DNA from: Aphanothece hegewaldii CCALA 016
GTDB taxonomy: Bacteria > Cyanobacteriota > Cyanobacteriia > Cyanobacteriales > Microcystaceae
Length of the DNA: 64,000 nt
Direction: 5' to 3'
Assembly: GCF_003007785.1 (NCBI RefSeq)
Contig: NZ_PXOH01000001.1
Span: forward strand, 186,001-250,000
The notes below the pieces were generated by a model that saw only the letters and a program-made list of their open reading frames with translations, was not told the origin of the DNA and did no database searches. Both the position numbers and the translations under genes were made by a program. Below are positions 46,132 to 56,020 of this stretch, piece by piece; within the stretch, counting starts at the first letter, position 1, and each line of letters begins with the position of its first letter.

Positions 46132-46554
46132 TCATTATAAAATCTTTTCTGTAATCTTACTTAAATAAAATATTTGTTTAAGTATTTTTGCTGTATTTAT
46201 TTTAAAAATATCTAAAATTCCAATCAATTTCACTAAATAAATAACTTTGTTTACCAAATTACATCTAACTACCCTCAGTATTTTTATTTAATTGTTTTTG
46301 CTTGATATTTTTATAATATTTTTTTGGTACTTTATCATGTTTGTTTTTTTTTATACAAACTCTGTTATTTAACACAAAATTATTTTTTATTTGAACATTT
46401 TGTGCAATTTTATGTTAGCTAGATTTTTAGATAAATATCTAGATACTATAATCAATTCAATCCTCTAAATTTCCGTGTTTTTACTCTGGCTTATTGCTTT
46501 TCTCTTGGTTATACCAGTTGAAGAAGAGCATAAATTGGGTGGAGTTTAGTTGTT
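46132..46554. other. AT-rich intergenic region upstream of the CARDB protease gene
   Basis: No gene is seen. It holds an inverted repeat CACAAAAT (46373-46380)/ATTTTGTG (46397-46404), a short palindrome TAGATA-AA-TATCTA (46428-46441) and a -10-like TATAAT at 46447-46452. These make it a plausible regulated promoter region for the large gene that follows. Confidence 0.55.
46428..46452 (+). promoter_or_regulatory. Palindrome and -10 box before the CARDB-subtilase gene
   Basis: TAGATA-AA-TATCTA (46428-46441) lies just upstream of TATAAT (46447-46452), covering the region where RNA polymerase would contact the spacer. There is no convincing -35 box, as expected for an activated or alternative-sigma promoter. 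The start codon is about 100 bases downstream. Confidence 0.4.
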
Positions 46555-49500
46555 ATGAATGGTGATATTAGTTTTATAGAAAATTATTTAGGTCAATCTA
46601 CATTTATTGATGTAGTTGATTTAAACCCCTTGAGTTTAAAGCCTGAGCTAAGTCTTTCATCGGGTTATGAATTAGATTATTTTAAAAAAAATTATTTAGA
46701 GCAAAATGTTTTAGAGATAGATAAGATCAATTCTTTTAATTCTCTACAAGCGAATCAAGAGCAGACCGATTTACTAACTGGTTTAAATGCAATACAACCT
46801 TTAGTCGTAGAGCAACCCGATTTAGTCGTTAGTGGAATAACATTGCCATCATCCATCCGAGTTGGTAATACAGTTCAATTGAGCTATACTCTTACAAATA
46901 ATGGAAATGCGCGAGCTAATTCTAGTCAAACTAAATATTATCTTTCAAGCAATAAATTATTTGATAGTAGCGATATAGAATTAGGAGATGAGCAAGCTAC
47001 ATTTTTAGAGCCTGGCGCATCACAAACCATTAGTGACTCAGTTACGATTAATAGTAGTTTAACGGCTGGTTCCTATTATTTTCTAGCAGTAGCAGATCAA
47101 ACAAATACAGTTATAGAAAGTAACGAAAATAATACTTTATCTAAATCACTAAACTTAATTCAACCCGATTTAGTCGTTGAAGCATCATCTATAACAGTAC
47201 CGAGTTCATTAATTGCGGGTCAAGCTGTTAATTTTGACTATACAGTAAAAAATCAAGGAAATGCTTGGTCTCAAGTTAGTTTAACTAAATTCTATCTTTC
47301 TTTTGATCAGGTTTTAGATAGTAGTGATCTTAATTTAGGAAATGACACTGTTGCATCTATGGCACCAGGAACGACGATCGCTCGCTCCAAATCTTTGACT
47401 TTAAATAATACGCTTTCATCTGGTACTTATTATTTCTTGACTCAAGTTGATGCAAATAATACCACAATAGAATCTAATGAAGCTAATAATATAACAGCTA
47501 AAACACTATCAGTTCAAGGACTTCCCGATTTAATTGCAAGTACTTCAAATATTCCTAGTTCAGTTGCAGCAGGTGATATCTTAAATATTCCCTATACGGT
47601 TCAAAATATAGGGACAAGTCCTAGTGGATCGAGTCTCATTCGATTTTTTCTGTCCACCAATACAACTTATGATAGTACCGATATTTTCATTGGGGGAAAT
47701 AATGTTCCAACAATAGCCGCCGGTGGATCTATTTCTACAACAAGAAGCTTCACAATTAATACTTCTGTACCGAATGGAAATTATTATCTACTCACGAGAG
47801 TTGATACTGGTAATATGATTGTTGAGAGCAACGAAACGAATAATTTATTCTCTACACTAGAAACGATCGAAGTTACAAAAAAACCCGATCTTGAAATCCT
47901 GAATTTTTCTCTAAATGCGCCGAATGGGGCTACGGTAGGGGATACAGTACAAGTTAACTATACCATTACAAATAAAGGACAAGCGACCGCCGGAGCTAGT
48001 GTAACAAAGTATTATCTTTCGAGTGATGGAACCTTCGATAATAGTGATAGCTATTTAGGAGCGAATGACGTTTCTGCTTTAGAAGTCGGAGCAACACTTA
48101 ACAAAACAGACTCTTTTGTCCTCAATACTAGCGTAGAAAATGGAAATTATTACATTTTGGCGATCGCTGATGCGACAAATGCTCTTGCAGAAAGCAATGA
48201 AAACAATAATCTAAAATCTCAAACGATCGCCATTAGTAGTGTTACTAAACCTGATTTAATTATCGCTCCACTAGCTGACCCAATCGTTGCCAACATAGGT
48301 AGCAATCTTAATTTATCCTACACCATTGAAAATCAAGGTAATGTAGAAGCGCTCTTCAGCACAACTCAATTTTATCTATCGACAGATACAACTCTTGATA
48401 ATAATGATCTTTCCCTTGGAAATGATGCAGTAGCAAATCTCCCTAGTTCTACAACAAGTACCGAAGCGGTTACTTTATCCATTAGTAATAACTTAAATAG
48501 CGGAACATATTATCTGTTAGCTCAAGCTGATGGTGAAGGTGTTATAGATGAAAGTGACGAAGATAATAACATCGTGTATCAAACGATACAGATTTCTGAA
48601 GCTCCCAAACCCGATTTGTTGTTTGATGATTTAATCATTCCCAATACTATCACTCAAAATAGTAATCTATCCGTTTCTTATACCATTCGCAATCAAGGAA
48701 ATGCTAATGCCAATGCGAGTTTAACTAAATTCTATCTTTCAAGTGATGCAATCTTTGATGGCAGTGATGTACTATTAGGAAGCGATAATCTGGCGACACT
48801 GGCTGCTTCTGCTACAACAACCAAAGATGTTACCCTAAATCTCAATAATATCAATACAGGGACTTATTATGTCTTGGCGCACGCAGATAGTGAAGCCGTC
48901 GTAACTGAGAGCAATGAAAACAATAATTTTATTGCTCAAATGCTGGTGATCACAGAACCTCCCAAACCTGATTTAGTGATCAACGATTTAATTAGCGCTC
49001 CATCTGTAGCAAAAGGTGATAGTTTTGTTGTTGCTTATAATATGCGAAATCAAGGAAACGCAGCAGCCGGAGCGAGTACCACTAAATTTTATCTATCGAC
49101 TAATACCATCCTTGATAACAATGACGTTTATTTGGGAAATGATGCTGTAGGAGCTTTGAGCAGTAATTCACAAAGCCCAGAAGATCAACTATTAACAATT
49201 GGCAACAATATTAATGCAGGAAACTATTATCTCTTAGCAATGGCTGATAGTGAAACTGTTGTAAATGAAAGCAACGAAAACAATAATTTAAGTGCTTCTC
49301 CAATTGAAATTACCGAACCACCGATCGCCGATTTATTCATCAATCCTTTATCCGTCACTGCCAATGGCTTGAATTTATCCGTTTCTTATACCATTAAAAA
49401 TCAAGGCAATCTTGGAGTAGGAGCGAGTACCACTAAATTCTATTTATCAACTAATAACACTTTAGAAGCAACCGATACCCTCTTAGGGAGCGATGCTGTG

Positions 49501-51840
49501 GCAGCACTTAACTCACAAGCATCAAGTGTAGAAACGGCAGCTTTTACACTTGCCAATAATCTTAATGCAGGAACTTATTACATTTTGGCTCAAGCGGATA
49601 GCAACGGAGCGATCGTAGAAAGTAATGAAACAAATAATCTTGTTTCGCAAACTCTACAACTTAGTTCAGATCTAACAATTTCCAATGTTTCCGTCGGTAC
49701 TGGAAATAAAGTGACAAAAGGTTATGGATTTGTACCAACTTATACCCTAAGAAATCAAGGAAACGTCCTAGCTGGAACCTCTTTAACTAAATACGTTGTA
49801 TCAAAAGATTCCATTTTAGGAAATGCCGATGATATTAATCCCACATTGTTAACAAGTAGTACAGTTGATGCCGCTCTAGCCCCTGGTGCTACTCGTGTTG
49901 AAAACAATGATTATTTGGTAATTTATAATGATCTAACCCCTGGAACCTACAATCTTTTTGCCATAGCCGATAGTACGAATACGGTGGCTGAAGGAAATGA
50001 GACCAATAACGTCACCAGTCTTGCTTTTAACTTTATTCTTCCACCACAACCCGATTTTACGGTTGAAAAGTTTGCGATTCAAAGTAACGCTGCGGTCGGA
50101 AGTTACCTTAATGTTTCCTACACAATCCGTAACATTGATGTTGCTAATGTCAGTTATAGCCACATGACTTTTTACTTATCGACGGATAATGTGATTGATA
50201 GCTCTGACGTTGCCCTAGGTTATCACATGGTGTCGAGCGCTACTCCTTCTAATGTTCCAATTTCAAGAGAGCGTAGTCTGTATCTAGACCCGACTAAAGT
50301 TAATGCTGGAACTTATAATTTAATTGCAATGGTCGACCCCTATAATGGGACATCAGAAAGCAATGAGGCAAATAACACACGTTCGGTAACGGTTACGATT
50401 AATCCGTTGTTACGCCCAGATCTCTCCATTGCAAATGCAAATAATGTCAGCAATCAAACCTTGAATACAGGTTCTTTAATTACTGTTCCTTATACCATTT
50501 CTAATACTGGTGGTGTAGTCCAAAGAAGTCAAACTAATTTCTATCTTTCGACTGATGCGGTTTGGAGTACTAACGATATTCTGATTGGTACTCATCAAGT
50601 TCGTTCCCTTACATTGAATCAAACCCGTAATGAGTCAGCGAGCTTATACATCAATCCTAGCGGCTTACCTGTCGGAAACACTCCTTATTATTTAATCTTT
50701 AAAGCGGATGCGGGTTTAGTCGCTTGCCTTGAAAGTGACGAAGCTAATAACTCTTTTTCAGTTCCAGTAACGATTTCTAATTCGGGTACAACAAGCTTTA
50801 CGAGTGCTAAAGGATATGGTGTGGTGAATGCCGCCGCCGCCGTTAGTAGCGCGTTAGGTGCTACCACCTTCGCTGATGTATCTAATACTCAATCTAATGC
50901 GGGTCTTGATGTGATCAAAGCTCCTGAAGTTTGGGGGCAAGGCTATACGGGGCAAGGGATTACGGTAGCAATACTAGATACAGGTGTTGACTATACCCAT
51001 CCTGATTTAGTCAGTAATATTTGGTCTAACCCTAATGAGATCGCGGGTAATGGCATTGATGATGATGGAAATGGCTATATTGATGATGTCAGAGGTTGGG
51101 ATTTTGTTGAAAATGATAATGCTCCAACAGATCCCAATGGACATGGTACGCACGTAGCAGGAATTGTGGCATCTTCTCGCAATAGTATCGGTTATACCGG
51201 TGTTGCTTACGGCGCAAAAATAATGCCTCTAAAAGTTTTAGGAGGTGGTGATCAATGGGGCAATATTAATAATGCGATTCGTTATGCAGTAGATAACGGT
51301 GCGCGGGTGATTAATATGAGCTTGGGCGGTGGTACAACGGATCAAGATGGGCGGCTTAAAGAAATGCTGCAATATGCTAGTGAGCGTGGGGTAATTGTAG
51401 TTAGTGCGTCTGGAAATGATGGTGCTGCTACGCCGATTCAACCTGCTAGTTTAGCAACCACTACGGGTATCGCCGTTGGTGCGTGTGATAATAATGGCAA
51501 TACAACAAGCTATTCTAATAAGGCGGGGACAAATGCTCAACTTGCTTATGTGACTGCACCGGGCTTGACAAATTCGACTTTACCTGGTAATAAATATGGC
51601 GGTATGTATGGTACTTCGATGGCAACTCCCCATGTTGCGGGTGTTGTAGCTTTGATGTTGAGCGCGAATCCGACTCTTACTGACGCAAAAGTACGCGAGA
51701 TTCTAACGAAAACAGCGATTACAACTACGATCGCCGCCGAAAGTGTTCCGGTTTCTGATTCTACCAATCCCACTGCTTATTACGAAGGAACAAATACTTT
51801 ATCACTGGTTGACTATTTGACTGGACAGTTACTAGCTTAG
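46555..51840 (+). CDS. Giant CARDB-repeat protein with C-terminal subtilisin-type (S8) protease
   Basis: The 1761-residue protein has a 90-residue N-terminus without a signal peptide, then eleven CARDB-type beta-sandwich repeats of about 110-120 residues (about 92-1405; each opens with a PDL-like strand and contains TKFYLS and ESNETNN motifs). A peptidase S8 domain follows at about 1455-1750. The catalytic triad is intact: D1475 in ILDTGVDYTHPD, H1530 in GHGTHVAG, S1688 in GTSMATPH. The repeats resemble cell-surface adhesion modules. Lack of a signal peptide suggests a C-terminal or type I-style export route, as for other large cyanobacterial exoproteins. No RTX repeats are seen. Confidence 0.9.
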   Translation: MNGDISFIENYLGQSTFIDVVDLNPLSLKPELSLSSGYELDYFKKNYLEQNVLEIDKINSFNSLQANQEQTDLLTGLNAIQPLVVEQPDLVVSGITLPSSIRVGNTVQLSYTLTNNGNARANSSQTKYYLSSNKLFDSSDIELGDEQATFLEPGASQTISDSVTINSSLTAGSYYFLAVADQTNTVIESNENNTLSKSLNLIQPDLVVEASSITVPSSLIAGQAVNFDYTVKNQGNAWSQVSLTKFYLSFDQVLDSSDLNLGNDTVASMAPGTTIARSKSLTLNNTLSSGTYYFLTQVDANNTTIESNEANNITAKTLSVQGLPDLIASTSNIPSSVAAGDILNIPYTVQNIGTSPSGSSLIRFFLSTNTTYDSTDIFIGGNNVPTIAAGGSISTTRSFTINTSVPNGNYYLLTRVDTGNMIVESNETNNLFSTLETIEVTKKPDLEILNFSLNAPNGATVGDTVQVNYTITNKGQATAGASVTKYYLSSDGTFDNSDSYLGANDVSALEVGATLNKTDSFVLNTSVENGNYYILAIADATNALAESNENNNLKSQTIAISSVTKPDLIIAPLADPIVANIGSNLNLSYTIENQGNVEALFSTTQFYLSTDTTLDNNDLSLGNDAVANLPSSTTSTEAVTLSISNNLNSGTYYLLAQADGEGVIDESDEDNNIVYQTIQISEAPKPDLLFDDLIIPNTITQNSNLSVSYTIRNQGNANANASLTKFYLSSDAIFDGSDVLLGSDNLATLAASATTTKDVTLNLNNINTGTYYVLAHADSEAVVTESNENNNFIAQMLVITEPPKPDLVINDLISAPSVAKGDSFVVAYNMRNQGNAAAGASTTKFYLSTNTILDNNDVYLGNDAVGALSSNSQSPEDQLLTIGNNINAGNYYLLAMADSETVVNESNENNNLSASPIEITEPPIADLFINPLSVTANGLNLSVSYTIKNQGNLGVGASTTKFYLSTNNTLEATDTLLGSDAVAALNSQASSVETAAFTLANNLNAGTYYILAQADSNGAIVESNETNNLVSQTLQLSSDLTISNVSVGTGNKVTKGYGFVPTYTLRNQGNVLAGTSLTKYVVSKDSILGNADDINPTLLTSSTVDAALAPGATRVENNDYLVIYNDLTPGTYNLFAIADSTNTVAEGNETNNVTSLAFNFILPPQPDFTVEKFAIQSNAAVGSYLNVSYTIRNIDVANVSYSHMTFYLSTDNVIDSSDVALGYHMVSSATPSNVPISRERSLYLDPTKVNAGTYNLIAMVDPYNGTSESNEANNTRSVTVTINPLLRPDLSIANANNVSNQTLNTGSLITVPYTISNTGGVVQRSQTNFYLSTDAVWSTNDILIGTHQVRSLTLNQTRNESASLYINPSGLPVGNTPYYLIFKADAGLVACLESDEANNSFSVPVTISNSGTTSFTSAKGYGVVNAAAAVSSALGATTFADVSNTQSNAGLDVIKAPEVWGQGYTGQGITVAILDTGVDYTHPDLVSNIWSNPNEIAGNGIDDDGNGYIDDVRGWDFVENDNAPTDPNGHGTHVAGIVASSRNSIGYTGVAYGAKIMPLKVLGGGDQWGNINNAIRYAVDNGARVINMSLGGGTTDQDGRLKEMLQYASERGVIVVSASGNDGAATPIQPASLATTTGIAVGACDNNGNTTSYSNKAGTNAQLAYVTAPGLTNSTLPGNKYGGMYGTSMATPHVAGVVALMLSANPTLTDAKVREILTKTAITTTIAAESVPVSDSTNPTAYYEGTNTLSLVDYLTGQLLA

Positions 51841-51879
51841 TACAAAAAAACTAATCTTTATTTTAGACAAAGAAAAAAA

Positions 51880-51911
51880 GGTGTACTAAAAAAAGTACAC
51901 CCGTTTTTTTT
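51880..51911. terminator. Bidirectional terminator
   Basis: GGTGTACT (51880-51887) pairs with AGTACACC (51894-51901), preceded by seven A and followed by eight or more T. It can act on both strands, separating the CARDB-protease gene from the convergent petN unit. Confidence 0.85.
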
Positions 51912-52053
51912 ATTTTCTTGCTTTTTTGTCTTGATCTTGGAGACGACGATCGCGCCATTCTATAACCGTTAGATAGAACACACCGCCACTGACTATAATA
52001 AGTAGAGCCAGAGCCGAGAAAAATAATATATTTGGTAAAGAAATTGATTCCAC
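51910..52053 (-). CDS. 47-residue single-pass membrane protein downstream of petN
   Basis: The frame begins at GTG 52053, two bases after the petN stop codon, and encodes MESISLPNILFFSALALL-like residues, a glycine-containing helix to about residue 30, then the charged tail IEWRDRRLQDQDKKARK. The layout, one helix and a basic cytoplasmic tail, is that of small thylakoid or plasma-membrane subunits. It ends at the bidirectional terminator. I do not recognise a named family; tight coupling to petN hints at a role near the cytochrome b6-f complex or its assembly. Confidence 0.7.
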   Translation of the reverse strand: MESISLPNILFFSALALLIIVSGGVFYLTVIEWRDRRLQDQDKKARK

Positions 52054-52055
52054 TG

Positions 52056-52145
52056 CTAAAAACCGTTACGACCCCAAATGACCATTGAAATAGACCAAGT
52101 AAATAAAGCGAGAAGTGCGACCCAACCTAATGTCAAAATATCCAT
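52056..52145 (-). CDS. petN: Cytochrome b6-f complex subunit PetN
   Basis: This 29-codon gene encodes [20 protein letters not shown] followed by MVIWGRNGF, an almost invariant sequence in cyanobacteria and chloroplasts. PetN is one of four small single-helix subunits around the cytochrome b6-f dimer and is needed for complex stability. The gene is immediately followed by another small membrane-protein frame. Identification rests on the whole-length match remembered for the family. Confidence 0.93.
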   Translation of the reverse strand: MDILTLGWVALLALFTWSISMVIWGRNGF

Positions 52146-52219
52146 AAGCTTTTATGTGACAAACGTTTCTTTCTAAAATGACTATAAAAATTATGATACT
52201 TCAAATTTGGTCGTGATAA

Positions 52220-52636
52220 ATGGATAACAATAACACCACTTTGACAATAACAGAACGCATCGAATCCCTGAAAATTGGTTGTTTAGCTGCGATCGCTTTC
52301 ACCTTAACCTATCTCATTACTCTACTAATTCAACTTAATTTTCTCACAGAGTTTAACGCTATGGGGTGGACACAAGTTAGCATCGCTGCTTTGAGTGGCT
52401 TTCTGTTCGGTGTCACCTATCGCTATATTGTACAAAATCAAGAAAATCCTCACCTTAAAGATGGAGCCGTTTTCGCTTTTGGATTAGTACGAGGATTAGT
52501 ACCTTTAGAAACAACTGACGGAGCTAACGAGCAGATTATAGCTTTATGCTTTTTTCTAGGCGAAAGTTTATTATGTTTCGCTGTTGCTCGTTGGTGTTTA
52601 GATATCGCCTTTTTTTATGGCTGGCTCAAACCTTAG
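52220..52636 (+). CDS. Conserved cyanobacterial membrane protein of unknown function
   Basis: The 138-residue protein has four predicted transmembrane segments (about 17-40, 50-70, 78-95 and 105-128), with GFLFGVTYRYIVQNQENPHL and DGAVFAFGLVRGLVPLE in between. The gene is divergent from petN with a 74-base gap, so both promoters lie there. No functional family is recognised. Confidence 0.7.
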   Translation: MDNNNTTLTITERIESLKIGCLAAIAFTLTYLITLLIQLNFLTEFNAMGWTQVSIAALSGFLFGVTYRYIVQNQENPHLKDGAVFAFGLVRGLVPLETTDGANEQIIALCFFLGESLLCFAVARWCLDIAFFYGWLKP

Positions 52637-52697
52637 ACTAGAACAGTCAGATCACAAAAAGCGATCGTAAAATCTATTTTATTATAAATGAATTATT

Positions 52698-53642
52698 ATG
52701 ATTGAAGTTGAACACCTCAGTAAAATTTATGGTTCAACAGTAGCGATCCAAGATGTGGATTTTTCGGTTAATAGCGGAGAAATTCTCGGTTTTTTGGGGC
52801 CAAATGGTGCCGGGAAAACAACAACAATGCGGATTTTAGCGGGTTATATTCCATCATCCACAGGAACCGCGAGAATTGCGGGCTATGATGTACATGAACA
52901 GTCAATGCAGGTGCGTCAGCGAATTGGCTATTTACCAGAAAATCCGCCACTTTATCCCGATATGACGGTAGAAAGTTTCATCAATTTTGTCGCCCAAATT
53001 AAAGGAATTGCCGCAGGCGATCGTATAATAAAAGTCAATTCAGCTATTGAACGTTGTCAGTTAACCGAAAAACGAAGCGTCTTGATTCGGAAGCTTTCTA
53101 AAGGCTATAAACAACGAGTGGGAATAGCACAAGCGATCGTTCATGATCCCCCAGTCATTATTCTAGACGAGCCAACTGTCGGACTTGACCCCAAACAAAT
53201 TATCGAAGTCCGTAATCTTATTAAAAGTCTTGCAGGACAACACACCGTTATCTTGTCTACCCATATTTTGCCAGAAGTGAGTATGACTTGCGATCGGGCA
53301 ACCATTATTAATCGCGGAAAAGTCGTTAAAACAGATATTCCGGCTAATCCAACTCAAGATAGTCCCCTAAAATCTAGTTATAAAATTGAAGTAGAAGGCG
53401 ATATTACACCCATTATCCCTTTACTAAAAAATATTCCAGAAGTGATCGAGCTTCAAGTAAATCCTATTGAAAATAATTATCATTCGGCTATTTCAATTCT
53501 CGCTCAACCCAATCAAGAAATTGGTAAAGATATTGCAGCAATCATTGTCAATTCTGGATTAGGGCTGCTGGAAATGCGCCGCGATCGTCCGACCTTAGAA
53601 GACATTTTTTTAGAAGTTGTTGGTACTGGAGAAGTCAAGTAA
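52698..53642 (+). CDS. ABC transporter ATP-binding protein (GldA-like)
   Basis: The 314-residue ATPase has Walker A GPNGAGKTT (about 36-44), signature region LSKGYKQRVGIAQAI (about 136-150), Walker B VIILDEPTVGLDP, and a C-terminal extension of about 90 residues. It is the energy subunit of the ABC-2 exporter encoded by the next genes. The gene set (ATPase, ABC-2 permease, GldG-like protein, DUF4340) is the same as gldA-gldF-gldG of gliding Bacteroidetes and of many cyanobacteria and other bacteria where its cargo is unknown. The spacing to the permease is 5 bases. Confidence 0.9.
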   Translation: MIEVEHLSKIYGSTVAIQDVDFSVNSGEILGFLGPNGAGKTTTMRILAGYIPSSTGTARIAGYDVHEQSMQVRQRIGYLPENPPLYPDMTVESFINFVAQIKGIAAGDRIIKVNSAIERCQLTEKRSVLIRKLSKGYKQRVGIAQAIVHDPPVIILDEPTVGLDPKQIIEVRNLIKSLAGQHTVILSTHILPEVSMTCDRATIINRGKVVKTDIPANPTQDSPLKSSYKIEVEGDITPIIPLLKNIPEVIELQVNPIENNYHSAISILAQPNQEIGKDIAAIIVNSGLGLLEMRRDRPTLEDIFLEVVGTGEVK

Positions 53643-53647
53643 AATTT

Positions 53648-54481
53648 ATGTTTCTTTATAATATTTTAGCCATCTTTAGAAAAGAATTCTTGAGTTATTT
53701 TAGCTCACCCATTACTTATATTATTATGGGTATTTTTTGGTTAATTGCTGGTTTTTTCTTTAATTCACTTTTATTTAGTATTATTCTTGATGTGGCTTAT
53801 CAAGAACAATCAGGAGTAATGTTATCCAGAGATATTGCTTACGAATTTTTAAATAGTTTTTGGGGTGTTATTGTTTTTTCCTTGCTTTTGGTCATTTTAC
53901 CTGCGCTTTCTATGGGACTTTATGCCGAAGAACGAAAATTAGGAACTCTAGAACTTTTAGCAACTTCTCCGTTAACTAATTGGGGTGTTGCTGTCGGAAA
54001 ACTGTTAGGAGTTATCACATTTTTTACAGTAATGATTATTCCCTTTTGGATTTATGAAATAATTATCTATAGTGCCGCTAGTCCGCCGATACAAATCAAA
54101 GCAATTTTATTAGCCCACATCGGTATTATATTATTAGCCGCAGCAATTCTATCGATAGGAATGTTTATCTCATCTCTAACTGATAGTTCAATCTTGGCTT
54201 ATATTATTACATTTATTTTAGTTTTAGCAATTTGGTTACTTGATTTAATAGGTGACAGTGCTGAACGTTTTTTTAGAGATAGAATTGGCGGAGATAGCGC
54301 AGAAAGAATCGGATTTTTTCTTAAAGAAGGTTTATCACATTTATCTTGGTTTGAGCCTTATAATAATTTTATTAAAGGTGTTTTTGATAGTAGTAGTATC
54401 GGACTTTTTTTAAGTTATATTATTTTAGGAATATTTTTAACAGCCCAATCTATCGAAGCATTAAGATTTCAGCAAAAATAA
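53648..54481 (+). CDS. ABC-2 type permease (GldF-like)
   Basis: The 277-residue membrane protein has six helices and the ABC-2 pattern FRKEFLSYFSSPITYIIMGI at the N-terminus, LYAEERKLGTLELLATSPLT in the middle, and an acidic loop EGLSHLSWFEPYNNFIKGVF before the last helix. It forms the channel for the preceding ATPase. It abuts the GldG-like gene with no gap. Confidence 0.9.
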   Translation: MFLYNILAIFRKEFLSYFSSPITYIIMGIFWLIAGFFFNSLLFSIILDVAYQEQSGVMLSRDIAYEFLNSFWGVIVFSLLLVILPALSMGLYAEERKLGTLELLATSPLTNWGVAVGKLLGVITFFTVMIIPFWIYEIIIYSAASPPIQIKAILLAHIGIILLAAAILSIGMFISSLTDSSILAYIITFILVLAIWLLDLIGDSAERFFRDRIGGDSAERIGFFLKEGLSHLSWFEPYNNFIKGVFDSSSIGLFLSYIILGIFLTAQSIEALRFQQK

Positions 54482-56017
54482 ATGATGAATTTCAAGACGG
54501 TTATTAAATATCTATTTATTCCTAGTTTATTCTTACTCTCTGCGGGAATAGTATCTGGTTTTATTTCTGGTGTATCAAATCCCTTATCAATTGGATTAAT
54601 TATTCTCGGATTAATTACTTTAATTGTATGGATTATATCAAATAATTATTTTTCAGGTTTTTGGCAACGTCGTTCTACACAAGCAGGAACCGATACTCTT
54701 ATTGCCACTCTATCTGTTATTGTTATATTAGGATTAATTAATTTTTTATTAATTCGTTTTCCCTATCGAGTAGACTTAACTGAAAATCAACTTTATTCCT
54801 TATCTCCACAAACCGAAAAAGTTTTACAAAATCTTCAGCAACCTGTTAAAGTTTGGCTTTTTGAGCGAGAGCAAAATAATCCAATAGAACGAGAAGTTTT
54901 AGAAAATTATAAAAGAAAAAGTAATAATTTTAGCTATGAAGTAATTGATCCAGATCGCCAACCTGGATTAGTTCAAGAATTTAAAAAAATTAGTCAAGGA
55001 AATTTATCGAGAGTTTATCTTCAATATGGAGACAAAAAACAAGCCATTAATTTATTAGATCAAACTGAATCTTTATCAGAAATTAAATTAACAAACGCTA
55101 TCGAAACGATTAAAAATAATCGGATTCAAACCGTATATTTTTTACAAGGACATGGCGAACATCCGTTAAAAACAGGTGAAGGAAGTATCTTACAAGCGGT
55201 TAATAATTTAGAACAAAGAGGTTATCAAGTTATTCCATTAAACTTAGCAGAAAAGACAGCAATTCCAACTAATGCCGATTTAATTATTTTAGCTGGTGCA
55301 AAACGTAAATTATTTCCGCAAGAAGTGGCAGCCCTCACGAAATTTTCCGAACAGGGAGGGAGTATATTATTATTATTAGATCCTGATATAGACTTAGGTT
55401 TAGAACCTTTACTCAAAACTTGGGGAATTCAACTCGATCAAAGAGTAATTCTCGATGGTTCGGGTTCAGGAAATATGCTTAATTTGGGGCCAGCTACTCC
55501 ATTAATTACCCAATATGGCAATCATCCCATTACTCAAGAGTTCGGCAATAATATTTCAATTTATCCTTTTTCGCGTCCGATTGCTACAGTAAAAACTAAA
55601 GAAGTGGAAGCAGTTTCTTTATTAATTACTAATGATAAAATGTGGGCGGAAAGCGATTTAGATTCAGCCGAAATCAGTTTCGATCCAACAAAAGATTTAG
55701 CCGGACCTTTTGATTTAGGTGTAGCTTTAACCCGCAATATAGATTCAAAAAAATCTAAATTAGTAGTCATTGGGAATTCAACTTTTATTACCGATGGTTG
55801 GTTTGAACAACAGTTAAATGGTGATATTTTTCTCAATTCGGTAGAATGGTTATCAAATCGAGATAAACCGACTTTATCTATTCGCGCTAAAGAACCACAA
55901 AACAGAAGAATTAATTTATCTCCTCTAAATGCAAATTTAATCTTTGGTTTATCAATTATAGTTTTACCATTACTCAGTTTTATCTTAGCTGTTGTGACTT
56001 GGTGGAGAAGACGATAA
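54482..56017 (+). CDS. GldG-like protein of an ABC exporter
   Basis: The 511-residue protein has transmembrane helices at the N-terminus (about 12-50 and 75-95) and C-terminus (about 485-507). Between lies a large extracytoplasmic domain with the GldG-type LTENQLYSLSPQTEKVLQNL and the QTVYFLQGHGEHPL segment of the DUF4350-like Rossmann-type fold. The role in the exporter is unknown; it is required for gliding in Bacteroidetes together with GldA and GldF. Translation is coupled to the permease. Confidence 0.87.
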   Translation: MMNFKTVIKYLFIPSLFLLSAGIVSGFISGVSNPLSIGLIILGLITLIVWIISNNYFSGFWQRRSTQAGTDTLIATLSVIVILGLINFLLIRFPYRVDLTENQLYSLSPQTEKVLQNLQQPVKVWLFEREQNNPIEREVLENYKRKSNNFSYEVIDPDRQPGLVQEFKKISQGNLSRVYLQYGDKKQAINLLDQTESLSEIKLTNAIETIKNNRIQTVYFLQGHGEHPLKTGEGSILQAVNNLEQRGYQVIPLNLAEKTAIPTNADLIILAGAKRKLFPQEVAALTKFSEQGGSILLLLDPDIDLGLEPLLKTWGIQLDQRVILDGSGSGNMLNLGPATPLITQYGNHPITQEFGNNISIYPFSRPIATVKTKEVEAVSLLITNDKMWAESDLDSAEISFDPTKDLAGPFDLGVALTRNIDSKKSKLVVIGNSTFITDGWFEQQLNGDIFLNSVEWLSNRDKPTLSIRAKEPQNRRINLSPLNANLIFGLSIIVLPLLSFILAVVTWWRRR

Positions 56018-56020
56018 TTT

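Noticed and set aside
46555-51000. Repeats in the CARDB gene as a CRISPR array or satellite DNA
   Set aside because: Repeat units are about 350 bases, diverged, in one open frame, with no constant spacers.
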